Assembly (NCBI GenBank): GCA_025267735.1
Contig: CM046301.1
Location: forward strand, 12,336,190 to 12,400,189
Source of the DNA: Mactra quadrangularis
Taxonomy: Eukaryota; Mollusca; Bivalvia; Venerida; Mactridae
Length of the DNA: 64,000 nucleotides
Reading direction: 5' to 3'
The notes under the pieces were generated by a model that saw only the letters and a program-made list of their open reading frames with translations, did no database searches and was not told where the DNA came from. Positions 38,334-50,422 of the stretch are shown here, one piece after another. The translations under genes and the position numbers were made by a program. The stretch's first letter is position 1; every line of letters begins with the position of its first letter.

Positions 38334-38703
38334 CTGGTATTGTCTTAGGGAAGTTATAGTGTATTATATCACTGATTGTTTATATGCTTGGTAGAACATT
38401 AGATTAGTTTTTTTGCCTCTGGTGAAGAGGAGGAGACGCCATTGTTTCTTGCCTGAAAACATTGTCCTAATAGCTCATTATTTGTAAATTCCAGAAGATG
38501 CTTCTATTACAGACATTCATGGTGTATGAAATTATTGCCTGTCTTGTAGTGTCTTTACAAGACATTGAGTATTAATTAGCATAACCTTAAGGTTCAAGGT
38601 CTGATTTAAGAAAATGCTGCAATCTGATGCAGTAGAATTGCATTGAATTGATGGCCTTCTGAGTAGTTTAAGATCAAACTCTGAGATCTACTATTGTTTC
38701 TAG

Positions 38704-39084
38704 TAAGGATGATACAATATGGCGATATATCGCTACAATATCAATACGTATCATGGACCATCGCAATATATCACAAAAATACCTTGACATTTGCAATCTG
38801 GGGAAGTCACTGTATTTTCAGCATTCCACAGGTTTGCCGTTTTTGTTCAAGAAATATATTCTCCGTGGTTGTTTATGAAACAGGTGCAGTATAACTCAAT
38901 CCGTGGGCAACTCAATCCGCTGACGCCTCAATCCAGAGTTAGGACTACTAAACCTGCAGGTGAAGAAAACTCAACCCATGGAGTACTCTTGATATTAAAT
39001 AAAAGAATGTGAATGGTTGTAATTTTACAATAACTACTTCATATCGATATCTTATTTTGTGATGAGCATATCGTCTCATCCTTA
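38704..39084. mobile_element. Old hAT-type MITE (unit 2)
   Basis: This is orthologous to 24790-25167. The flanks are GTTTCTAG and GTTTCTAT, and the termini are TAAGGATGATACAATATGG and GTCTCATCCTTA. Confidence 0.8.
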
Positions 39085-39193
39085 GTTTCTATGTGCTAGA
39101 ATTGTCTTTTTGTGGTTCATATTATTTATCAACATATTTAATATCACGTGTCAAATTTACATTTAAGGACACACCTACAAACACTGATATGAT

Positions 39194-39495
39194 ACTAGTG
39201 ATCACTGTTGTACTACATTGTTGCCATGGTTGCAAATACCTGTATGAAGCTGGAGATTATTGTTATACTATATTGTTGCCATGGTTACAAATACATGTTT
39301 GAGACTGGAGATTATTGTTATACTATATTGTTGCCATGGTTACAAATACATGTATGAGACTGTAGATCATTGTTATACTATATTGTTGCCATGGTTACAA
39401 ATACCCGTATGAGACTGTAGTTTATTGTTATACTATATTGTTGCCATGGTAACAAATACCCGTGTGAGACTGGAGATTATTGTTATACTGCATTC
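39194..39495 (+). repeat. 55 bp minisatellite, about 5 copies (unit 2)
   Basis: This is the same repeat as in unit 1. One copy (39440-39453) reads GTTGCCATGGTAAC, an exact match to the RFX X-box consensus. The others read GTTGCCATGGTTAC. Confidence 0.9.
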
Positions 39496-41910
39496 AATGT
39501 TTTTAAACTTTGATGATATTATATATAATATTTACCTGCAAGAAACCGAATTATTCATTCAAGAAATGTCTATAGACTCTATATTACTCCATTACAAAAT
39601 TTAATGTAAATTCTATAAGTGGACTTGGCTATAAACTTTGCTGATGTTTTAAAATATTTCAATGTGTTATTTCCATTCATTATTACGTTTGGAAGGATGA
39701 GGTGTTGTCTTAAGAGAGAGAGACACTGTCTGGATAGGACTTAAATCTGTAAGAGGCTTTTATGTGTCTATATATAAAGTGTAAAATCTTTTATGACGAG
39801 AGATTTTACTGATGGATGTTTTCATTCTATTGATAGAAAACATCTAGGAATTAAGTGTATTTTTTCACTGAGTTAGGCAAAACTTTTTGATATATTTACA
39901 TGGAACAGTAAAGTTCCAGTATTAGGACCATTATAATGGTTTTATAGTAGTGCAGTTTTAATGTAAAGACTGTTTTTCTTTTTGTGGAATTGAGCAATTG
40001 GGACTTTCAATTGGGACAAAATTGCGGGGTTTTTTTTGCAGTAAACAAGGTTATCTATACAGAGAAATTTTACTGTATTACAAAAGGGATTGAAAATGTC
40101 TTGCAGAAGTTTTGAATTCAGAGGATTTCAGAATCCTTGGAGACTTGACATTTTTCTCAGTATACACTGTGTATTGATGTTATGTAAGCAGCATGGATGC
40201 CTGAAAGAATAGCAAATATATGTATTTCACGTGCTCTAAGTATTCAATTCAAAGAAGTAGCAAGGTCTAGCATTAGACACTGATAAGAAAATCTGTTTAT
40301 TTTTGGGTCCATGATGCAGTAAGCTTGACAAAGGATTCTAATTTTGTGTTCTGCAGGTGTTGCTGATTTAAGCCTCACCTGAGCTGGTTATACCCTTCCA
40401 TGACTATTCTACAATAATGTCATCCTAACTGCTTGACCACGCCTGTACCATTTGAAATATTCATACCTGGCTGCTTTAGTCAATATAGTTTTATTGGTCA
40501 GTGTTAAAACACGTCCATCTAAATGTAAATAAAGAAAGATGTAGACGAGTTTTGTATTAAACCATAAGTATGCTTAATTTATATAGGTGATAACAGTCTC
40601 AGGGTTGACTGTACATTGTTTCCTAGGAAATACTCTTCTACATTGTAATAATGAGAGTCTGAAATGCATCAATATAAAGTTTACATGTTTATAATGGGAC
40701 CCTCAAGGCTATTTGAAGAATAAATTCATCTTGAAATTGTATTTAGTGATGAAGATTTGTTTGTACAATATATTGTGAAGTTTGGGGTAAAACATTAAGT
40801 TAAATTGAAACTTTAAAATATTAATACAATTATTTTGCTATATTTATTATACATATGTTTCTTTATAATTCCAATTGTTTATACATGCATGTGATTTTTG
40901 TGTAAAATACTGACAAAATTATTCTTGGCAATGATTTTTATATTAAAGAATATTTCGACTTCACTTGAATAGTTCTAGGCTTTATAAAGGTGTCACTAGT
41001 CACTACTATGAGAAACAATTACAATATAATGGAATTATGATCAATGGTAGACGCTCATTTTCAAAAAGAACTCTCCTTATACCAAAATATTTTTATTGCA
41101 GCTGAAATTGTCCATGGTCCAAAGAGGTCCACAGAGGTCCACATGGAAGATTGGATTCATCCAAATCTGTAGCCTTGTTAAATTAAGTCTGTATCATTGT
41201 AATTAGATTGTTGAGGAATTCGATGTATTGAGTATGCAAACCAACACAACACATGTCGGCTCTTTGCTGTTGGCTGTTCACTGTCCAATTTTTTATCCTG
41301 AAATCCTTAAAATGACAATGGATAGGTATAAAAAATGAAGACGGACAATACCTTTGTGGAAATTCAGCTTGTAAAGGGTCAAAATGTACTTTTTGTCTAT
41401 TTTCATGAGCCATATAATCTTATTTAGTAATTATATAGTCTCAAAATGTAAAAAAGAATGAGTGCATGCATAATTCATTTTCTGTTACCAAATATAGATG
41501 TTCTATGATGTATTATTAAAGCTTCTTGGTTGAGTTATTTCTTTTCTCACATTTATCTCTTGCCAGTTTGTTTGTCGTCTTAGGATGATCATTCGTTTTG
41601 TCAAGATCGCCAGTCACTACAAAACCTTATTAATAGAAGTTGTGCTTACTAATCAGAGAAAGACTATTCCATTTTAAAGATTGAATAATAGCAAAGTAAA
41701 CAAAAATGGTTTAGAGTTAAGAATGAAATATTGTGCATTCAGCACTTCACTTGATTATTCCCATAAAATTGTATTTAAGCAAGCTTGAGTATTTTGTTGT
41801 TGTTATTTGCATGAAACAAATTGGAGAAATGTTCCTTGGATAAAATTTAGAATTGCTTAATGAACCAACTAGTGATTAATCGATTATTCCCGATCATTGG
41901 TACAACACTA

Positions 41911-42090
41911 TTATTAGGTGCATACTTTAGTCAGTGTCTGATTACTATCCTTCATGATCTAGAACCAGTGGTTGGAGGGAGTGATTTATTTAAGACCACA
42001 CTTCATGGAAATATTTCCCACCAAGAAATGAAACCCACGACACATGGCTTTGTAGACTTGCATGCTACCTACTGAGCATGCTAGATGGCT
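41911..42090 (-). repeat. SINE family A, truncated (unit 3)
   Basis: This has the same truncation as 29261-29440, with a few changes in the head (CTGAGCATGCTAGATGGCT on the plus strand). The shared truncation point ties units 2 and 3 together. Confidence 0.75.
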
Positions 42091-43734
42091 ACTTTAGGTT
42101 TCAATGACAAGTTCTATACAACTCACGTTTATTTTTTTGAAACTTGAGGTACCTTTGTATATTGTTGTTTCTTGTTTACAAATGTGTCAATGTCTGGGAT
42201 GTTCATGCCTTTACAATAGTGCAGACATACAGACTGATAGTTTTCTATGTACCCTGCATGAAACATTATGAGAGCCTGAGACTTAATGGAAAGTGTTACA
42301 TATTCATTTAGGAATTGACTATTTTTATACTTCTGGTAAACAAAAAGAGAAACATGAGTGTAGTTTACAATGATAGTGTCCAAAGTAGATATATGTGTCT
42401 AGCTATTTCAGCATCAAGAAAACTTTTTTCTTCTTCTGGAAGTACATTTTATTAAAATCAGGGCCCATAGGAATAGGATAGGCTTAGTTGCAGCCACTGT
42501 GCCACCAAACAGAAACTGATTTTGACCTACACTTTATCCATAGCTGTAGAATAATCCAAGATGTTTAGATTATGTTACTTCTCTGCTTTATTGCTGTGTG
42601 GAAGGTCTGTGTTTTTTACTGTTACAGTGTCTGATATACATATATTATTTCTGACTCTCCCATATGTTGTTTAATTTCGTTGTTGATTCAAGCAGAAGCA
42701 GTTTGAATTACAAAGTTACAAAAGATCTCTTAACCTGTATTGTTTTCCTATAAAAAAATATGGCATTCTTCTTAAATCATTAAAGAAAAAGAATACACTA
42801 TATACATTCTGTTAGCTGCCGTATATGTTTTATGTATTTTGAGTAACACATTTTATACACAAACATAGAATCTGATATAATTTTTCTTTGAGATGATGTC
42901 ATTTTTACATATTATATTTTCATAGTGAATTTTTTTAATGTCTTCTTTAATTGAATATGTCTGAGTACAGTGGCTTTAAGGCAAAGAAACAGTTCCTACT
43001 CAGTGCCACTAAAAAACCGAAAAATAAGAAAAAATAAGATAAATATTTTCATCAAATAGCACAAAATGTTTTACCATAAAATGTGACAGAGAAATAAGTA
43101 AAATTATTATTGTAACCAAATTACAACCTACAGTTTTTTCCTGAATCTGACTTAACACAAATCCAGAGCTTTTTGTGGAACAATAAGCAATAAATGTGTC
43201 ATCAGACATACAGAAAGCATACAGAAAACATCCACAAAATGAGATTTCTTTCCAGATTATAATTCTGAATTAAGATCGATGTCAACTTGAAAATGTGCAT
43301 TGAGAGCAAAGTTAATACCTATCGACTGTAACAATTATTCTTCAAAAGTGTCATGAGAATAAAGTGTCAAATCATTGCCTGTTAGAGATACAGAATTGCT
43401 TTTATATTAACTGGAAAAAAGATATTGAAGTATTCAGTTGGTAGCTATGGTTCCTGTTATTATCATATTACGATGCATGCGGATATCAGTGTCGAACAAT
43501 AATTTATTTATCAATTAAATTGAAACATATCAGATTAAAGTGTATAAAATTGATTCTATCCAACATTGTTTCTGGGAAATTAATAATTGAATTCAAGGTT
43601 GAAAAGATTTTCTCGTTTTACTGATTGGTGATTAGTGAGAAAACTGATAATAATCTGTAACATGTTCCTAGAATGAATGGACATAACAAGTATGATGTTA
43701 ACTTTTTTGAAATTTAGTTCAATATTATTGAAGG

Positions 43735-43850
43735 CGATCCAATTTGCTTAATCGTTAGAACACAAGGCTATTGATCTAGTGTTTAAGGGTTCTATTCCTT
43801 GGTAGGGCATACTTTCGAGGAGCTTGGTCATGAAATGATTGATGACCATT
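43735..43850 (+). repeat. SINE family A head fragment (unit 3)
   Basis: This is a worn counterpart of 21068-21195, with GTTTAAGGGTTCTATTCC in the B-box region and ACTTTCGAGGAGCTTGGTC in the body. Confidence 0.6.
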
Positions 43851-45187
43851 TTCCTAGAAGGAATGGACATAATGAGTAAGATGTTAAGGTTTATGAATAT
43901 AGTATGTAATCTTTTTTTTTTTTTCAAACACAGATTATTGATGATTCAGCACTTTATTAGAATATTAATGGTATGTGAGATGTGTATTTGTACAAATGTA
44001 TGGTTAGACTTATCTTGATATCTATTGATCTGAAGGTTTAAACTTAATTAGAATGTCATCTCCTACTTTTTTGTTGTGGATGCTTGCGTCTCACAGTCTT
44101 AATTATAAGTCAGTTTAATGAACCACCAGAAGCAGAATGATGGAGTAAATATACCTGATTGTTGCATTAAACATAATCAAATTACTGACAGTACTGATAG
44201 GATAGTGATACTGACATTGGAAAAGGTTTTACAATAGTATAGCATTATATGATAAGATTGGTTACAATATCAGTATACCTTATTGACATAGCAAACCATC
44301 CTGTCTCACAAAACAGAAGTTATAATGACTTAAGTGTTTATTACTTTTTCCTGCTCAGTAGTCAGTTTACCTTGCATGCAGGTAGTATCAGTGTGGAAAA
44401 AATGTATCATGAATCTATAAATTGAAAGGTATCAAATTAGAAATGTATAAAATTGATTCTATTTGACAGAGTTCCTGGAAATCAATAATTGAATTCAAGA
44501 TTGAAAAGAATCTCTTTTTTTACTAATGGGTAATAAGTGAGGTAACTGATCTAGTACGTGTTAGAATTCTGATACATATTGAGTTTTCATGATTACAGGT
44601 AGATGTTGAATGGTTCTATTTTAGTTAGATTGATGAGTATTGAATATCTTAACATGGCGATGTCATCTGATTTGCTTGATTATCAGTTCTATGTCAATAA
44701 ATTTATTAACATTTTTTTTTTTTTTTTCGCGATGACAAACTCACCTTATCAGCAATTAAGCAATTGTCAAATTTTAGCAGTTGTCAAATTGCTATCTGCT
44801 CAGTTTGTTGATTATCTGACTTGCCAGCTGTAGATTGATGATTTCAAGTCCTGTATTGTACGACTTGATCACACAAGCTTAAAGAGTTCATAATTTTATA
44901 CTTTAGGATGATATCTACTATACTTAATAATACAGTCATAATACCATTATTAGGACCATCAAATCGATAATCGTAATAGCGGAACAGTCTTAATACATGT
45001 ATAGGTACCTTATTTTTATTTCACAATTAAGCATTTGGATGTCTAAAGTGGTCTTTACTGTTAACTTAACTGTTTTGACTCTTGAAAAGCAATATACTGT
45101 AAAACATGACTTGCTATCGTTAATTGAAAGTGATAGATACAATATTCTGTGATGTTTTATTCTTCAGTCTGCCCTTCCTTATCCACA

Positions 45188-45278
45188 GGAGCTTTACATT
45201 CTGTATTGTAGTTTGAAAAAACGCCCTTCTTATAAGGTGGATGGCTTTTTCAAACTACGATACAGAATATCAAGCTCC
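45188..45278. ncRNA. Hairpin, candidate microRNA precursor (unit 3)
   Basis: The arms are GGAGCTTTACATTCTGTATTG and, on the other side, TACGATACAGAATATCAAGC plus TCC. The base of the stem is GGAGCT facing AGCTCC, two G-C pairs where unit 1 has a G-U wobble and an A-C mismatch. Thus base-stem changes in this copy keep or improve pairing, while a few mid-stem changes weaken it. Confidence 0.5.
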
Positions 45279-45879
45279 ATTGCCTAACCAGACAATGTTT
45301 TTGCGTGGATGTTAATGCCTAAGATCGTTAATCTACACTGTCCAAAATGTTTCAATCATAGATTGTATTACTACCAGACAATAGGTCAGACAGACTATTT
45401 TACATTAGATAATATTTGGTTTGTGTCTATATAATACCGTAAATATCCTATGACCCCCTATCTAAAAGAAAACATATTTCCTAATAGCATTCATACTTTT
45501 ATAGGTAAGTGTAAAGCTTGTGTAACTACATGAAAATTGAAGGTGTAGACTAGTTTTGCACTGACTCATATACATGTATTTCATTTCAGTAACATTTAGT
45601 TAGTTCATTCAATATCAAAATTATGCTATAAAACCATTACTTTGCAGGGATTGGCATCTTGATCATGTGATCCAGCTAAAGTCAACGGAGATTGCTTAAG
45701 ATTGCTCATAAAGACCAATTTAAATTCATATGTCTTCATAATCGTTCAAATTCAAACGTATGTGTTGAAGCTTGATCAACAGATCTAGTTAAGATCAGTT
45801 GCAGACCAGTTTAGAAATTTAGACTGTTCTAGCTTCTTCTTTAAATGCTGAGAAGCATGAGATTTTGGGATCATATCCT

Positions 45880-46279
45880 CCCCAATCTGCGTAAACACAT
45901 ATCCAGTAGACCACGGTCGTACGGGATCTGTACTTTTTCCCTTTGAGGTCACGTCGAGATGAACTTTGTGTCGACCAATCAATGCGTAGCTTTCATCTAG
46001 ACGAAAACACTATTAATCACATTTTGATTTCGTAATTTCTATTTTTAGACCAAGTTTTGCTTGCTAGTTTAACCGCGGTAATATTCACAGGCTGCGATTG
46101 GGTGGCTCATTTCAAACTTCGTGACATAGACGATGTAAACAAGTTACGTATCATAACAATTTCGTCATGAATATTATGATGAGAAAAGGTCATCTGAACG
46201 TGACCTTCGTTTGGAAAAGGCCAGATCTACATTAGCGAGTATGCGAGCGGTAAAATTGTAGATCGGGTTTTAATCAGAT
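45880..46279. mobile_element. 400 bp insertion private to unit 3
   Basis: Units 1 and 2 read GATCATATCCTTCCATTCC without a break. Here the site is split and flanked by TCATATCCT (45871-45879) and TGATATCCT (46280-46288), a 9 bp duplication with one mismatch. Termini share AATCTG (left CCCCAATCTGCGTAAAC, right complement ATCTGATTAAAACCCG), but a long inverted repeat is not evident. The inside is less AT-rich than the surrounding DNA and contains GCGAGTATGCGAGCG. A Mutator-like origin would fit the duplication length only. Confidence 0.75.
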
Positions 46280-46793
46280 TGATATCCTTCCATTCCACCA
46301 TGCTTGTTCTATACAGATTGATTTTGTAAAGGAGCTAATAAAATTGTAAAACCTCACTTAAGGGAAATTCCTGACGCCTACAAAACCTCAGTGAACAAAG
46401 ATTGGCTGGCTTGCACAATTCATTGTGATTTTCTCTACGCAAAAATAATATTTTAGATTTAATCAGTGCTTGATTAATAGTTACGTAAATGCTTTTAGCG
46501 AAACCAGTGAATGATAGTGTCTACTTAAATTGTATGAAAATTGGAAGAATATATTATTGCAAACATATTATAAAACATATATCAAATTCATTTATTTGTT
46601 TTGCTTGTATCAGTTTTTCACTTTGTCTGTAAAAACTCGCATATTTTTTGCATATCAGACAAAAACATTCTTGGAAAAAAATATAGTGTTTTGCTGCTCA
46701 AATTTTAAATTTGGCAATTTTGCTTTACGGGAAAACAAGCTACACACAAAAATGGTAATTCAATATAGGAACGTTTGCTAGGTGATTGGTCAC

Positions 46794-47362
46794 TACTCTC
46801 CATTGCATCGGTTTGAAAGATTCACTCGTACTCGTTCACTTTCTACCTCTGCTAAAATACTACGTGCAAACTGATATTTCTATTTTTAGACACAGGCACA
46901 TAAACATTTAAATCGCATGACCATCACGTGGTTTTTAAAAAAATAGATGCAAAACTTCTCACGCCTGTAATTTCAAAATGTCGAAATGCAAAGATGTTGG
47001 AGAGTTTTGCATTAGTTATATAATGGAAAATTAACAAAAATTAAAGTTAACATTGATCTTTTTGAACGCATATCTCTGATCTTTAAACTGTAAACATAAA
47101 GCATCTTATTGAACTTAAATACAAAGTGTAGCCACGCTATATATGACGTCATACAAGGTTGCATTCGTCCCTAGTGTGATTATACCATATAAGGCGTTGT
47201 TTACCCGTTCAACCAATGAAAATGCGTATAAGGTTTTTCAGCTAAATTGGAATTTGGTAAACTTTCATTGGTCGTTCAAAGGTTCATAGTAAAGGTCAAT
47301 ATCATATATCGACTAGTTTTACATTGAATGTAATGTATTCACTGAGCTGCGAGGGGAGTGTA
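46794..47362. mobile_element. 569 bp insertion private to unit 3, 9 bp target duplication
   Basis: The element runs from TACTCTCCATTGCATCGG to GCGAGGGGAGTGTA. It is flanked by a perfect 9 bp ATTGGTCAC (46785-46793 and 47363-47371). Units 1 and 2 have a single TTGGTCACCAGG at the same point. The terminal inverted repeat is short (TACWCTCC), followed by weakly similar subterminal sequence. The 9 bp duplication suggests a Mutator-like MITE. It contains a TGACGTCA palindrome near 47143. Confidence 0.85.
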
Positions 47363-47891
47363 ATTGGTCACCAGGAAATTGGAATAATTATCTTGTGAAG
47401 TCTGTCTCAGCTAGTTTAACATGCAAACCTCATCATTACCAGAAAATGTTATTAGAGGAAATAAACATGAAAACAATATAATATTATTAGTGTAATTATT
47501 GTCTTCAGACAATGTTATTACTGGTATTGTCTTAGGGAAGTTATAGTGTATTATAACACTGATTGTTTATATGCTTGGTAGAACATTAGATTAGTTTTTT
47601 GCCTCTGGTGAAGAGGAGGAGACGCCATTGTTTCTTGCTTAAGAAATATTGTCCTAATTGGTCATTATTTGTAAATTCCAGAAGATGCTTCTATAAAAGA
47701 CATTTCTGGTGTTAGAAATAATTGACTGTCTTGTAGTGTCATTACATGATGTTGCTTATTAATTTGCTTAACCTTAAGGTTCAAGGTTTGATTTAAAAAA
47801 TGCTGCAACCTGATACGATTCGAATTGAATCGAATTGCATGGTCTTCTGAGTAGGTTAAGATCGTACACTAAGTTCAACTATTGTTTCTAT

Positions 47892-48198
47892 TAAGGATGA
47901 GACAATATGGAGATATATCCCTACAATATCAATACATATCATGGCACATTACGATATATCGCAATAAGACCCTGACATTTGCAATCAGGAAAGTCACTGT
48001 ATTTTCAGCATTCCACATGTTTGCTGTTTTTGTTCAAGAAATATATTCTCCGTGGCTGTTTGTGAAACAGGTAAAGACAACTTAACCCATGGACAACTCT
48101 TGGTATCAAATACATGTAAAAGAATGTGAATGGTTGTAAGTTTACAACTACTTAGTATCGATATCGTATCTTGTGATAACCATAATGTCTCATCCCTA
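47892..48198. mobile_element. Old hAT-type MITE, internally deleted (unit 3)
   Basis: This is orthologous to 24790-25167, with flanks GTTTCTAT and GTTTCTTT. It is about 70 bp shorter than the unit 1 copy, having lost part of the CAATCCGTGG region. Its 5' terminus, TAAGGATGAGACAATATGG, fits the complement of the right end better than in the other copies. Confidence 0.8.
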
Positions 48199-48319
48199 GT
48201 TTCTTTGTGGTAGAATTGTTCGTTTGTTTGTGGTTCATGCTATTTATCAACATATTTGCATCAGTTTGTCAAATTTACATTTGAAGACACACCTACAAAC
48301 ACTGATATGAGACTAGTGA

Positions 48320-48395
48320 TCATTGTTGTACTACATTGTTGCCATGGTTACCAATACCCGTATGAAACTGGGGATTATTGTTACACTGCATTCAA
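48320..48395 (+). repeat. 55 bp minisatellite remnant (unit 3)
   Basis: There is little more than one copy: GTTGTACTACATTGTTGCC, then ATGGTTACCAATACCCG. The flanks on both sides match units 1 and 2, so the array contracted here or expanded in the others. Confidence 0.8.
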
Positions 48396-49914
48396 TGTTT
48401 TTAAACTTTGATGATATTATATAATATCGACCTGCAAGGAACCGAAATATTCATTCAAGAAATGACTACAGACTCTATATCACACCATTGCAAAATTTAA
48501 TGTAAATCCTATAAGTGGACTTGGCAATTAACTTTGCTGATGTTTTAAAATATTTCAATGTGTTATTTCCATTCATTATTACGTTTGTAAGGATGAGGTG
48601 CTGTATAAAGTGAGAGACAATGTCTGGATAGGACTTAAATCTGTAAGAGGCTTTTATGTGTCTATATATGAAGTGTAAAATCTTTTATGGCTGGAGATTT
48701 TACTTAAGGATGTTTTCATTCTATTGGTAGAAAACATCTAGGAAGTGTATTATTTCACTGAGTAAGGTTTTATTATAGCAGTACAGAGTAACTTGAGAAA
48801 TCTGGACATTTTAAGTATTAGACAGAACTTTTTGATATATGTACATTGTACAGTAAAGTTTCACTGTTAGGACCATTATAATGGTTTAATAGTAGTGCAG
48901 TTTTAATGTAAAGACTGTGTTTTTTGTGGAATTGAGCAATTGGGACTTTCAATTGGGACAAAATTGCGTTTTTTTGCAGTAAACAAGGTTATCTATACAG
49001 CGAAACTTTACTGTATTACAAAAGGGATTGAAAATGTCTTGCAGAAGTTTTGAATTCAGAGGATTTCAGAATCCTTGGAGACTTGACATTTTTCTCAGTA
49101 TACTCTGTGTATTGATGTTATGTGAGCAGCATGGATGCCTGAAAGAATAGCAAATAAATGTATTTCACATGCTCTAAGTATTCAATTTAAAGAAGTAGCA
49201 AGGTCCAGAATTAGACACTGATCTGACAATATGTTTATGTTTGGGTCTATGATGTAGTAAGCTTTGCTAAGGATTTCCAATTTTGTGTCCTTCAGGTGTT
49301 GCTGATTTAAGCCTCGCCTGAGCTGGTTATACCCTTCCATGGCAATTCCACAATGATGTCAACATAACTGCTTGGCCACGTACACCTGCCCCTTTTGAAA
49401 TATGTATACCTGGCTGGTTTAGTCAAGATAGTTTTTATTGGTCAGTGTAAATCTTGTCCAACTACATGTGAATAAGGGAGGATGTAGGCGAGTTTTGTAT
49501 TAAACCATAAGTATGCTTAATTAATATAGGTGATAACAGTCTCAGGGTTGACTGTACATTGTTTCCTAGGCAATACTCCTCTACATTGGAATAATGAGAG
49601 TCTGAAATGTATCAATATAAAGCTTACATGCTTATAATTGGACCCTTTAGGCTATTTGAAGAATAAATTCATCCTGAAATTGTATTTATTGATGAAGATT
49701 TGTTTGTACAATATATTGTCAAGTTTGCAGTAAAAACATTAAGTTAAATTGAAACTTCAATATATTAATACAATTATTTTGCCATGTGTATTAATTATAC
49801 ATGTGTTTCTTTATATTTCCAACACTATTCATTCATTGTTTATACGTGCATGTTAAAAATTTGTAAAATACTGCCAAAATGATTCTTGGCAATGATTTTA
49901 TTTTAAACAATATT

Positions 49915-50155
49915 TCGACTTCCTTTGAATGGTTTGAGACTTTATAAAGGTGTCACTACTATGAAAAATAATTACAAAATCATGAATGACAGAATTATGA
50001 TCAATGGAAGCAGATTCTTTCTAGAAAAAAAACTCTCCTTGTACCAAAATATTTGTATTGCAGATGAAATTGTTAAAGGCCCAAAGAGGTCCTCGTGGAA
50101 GATTTGATTTATCCAAATGTGTAGCCTCATTAAATAAAGTCTTTATTATTATCAT
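49915..50155 (+). repeat. LINE-like 3' tail with 60-codon frame (unit 3)
   Basis: The frame at 49925-50107 includes MINGSRFFLEKKLSLYQNIC and ends KGPKRSSWKI. It is followed by GTAGCCTCATTAAATAAAG and TTTATTATTATCATT. The frame is partly kept in unit 1 (same frame to KGPKRSSRKI, then open to a stop near 27305) and broken in unit 2. It looks like the C-terminus and 3' end of a dead retroelement or a retrocopy. No catalytic motif is visible. Confidence 0.4.
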
Positions 50156-50354
50156 TAAAAAATGTACAGGAATTCAAAGTATAGTATATGCAAATTAAAT
50201 ATAGAAGTATTAGTTAATAATTCATTGTACACTTTTAAATAACTTCATTGCATGTACTGACTGATGTATTCAAATGAAATTTAACCCTTACAATGCCCAA
50301 ACCAACTGAACATATGGTGGCAGACGAGGCTCTTTGCTATTGGCTCATTAATGT

Positions 50355-50422
50355 CATTCGGAACATCCTCAGCCATTCGCTACAAATTATTCATTCATGA
50401 AAGGTCGAGGGTGTTCCGAATG
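50355..50422. mobile_element. 68 bp micro-MITE private to unit 3
   Basis: This is a tiny element, from CATTCGGAACATCCTCAGCC to GGTCGAGGGTGTTCCGAATG. Its terminal inverted repeat of about 16 bp has one mismatch. It is flanked by TCATTAATGT (50345-50354) and TCATTAATAT (50423-50432). Unit 1 carries the single site CTCATTAATGTCCAATTT near 27521. The duplication is 8 bp perfect, or 10 bp with one mismatch. It shares its end and the CCATTCGCT word with the inner arms of the foldback at 10504-10820. Confidence 0.9.

Larger units (their letters stand above)
29222..41865 (+). repeat. Tandem array unit 2 (about 12.6 kb)
   Basis: The unit starts with the 39 bp hAT end followed by a truncated minus SINE A, an arrangement shared with unit 3 but not with units 0 or 1. 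It then keeps the common anchor order. It is the longest unit because of two private insertions, 29567-30749 and 36015-38333. A 107 bp block (34466-34572) is identical to 44945-45051 of unit 3 and absent from unit 1. The unit ends abruptly after GAATTGCTTAATGAAC, where units 1 and 3 continue with TTRAAGATTG, so 41861-41870 is a recombination junction. Confidence 0.9.
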
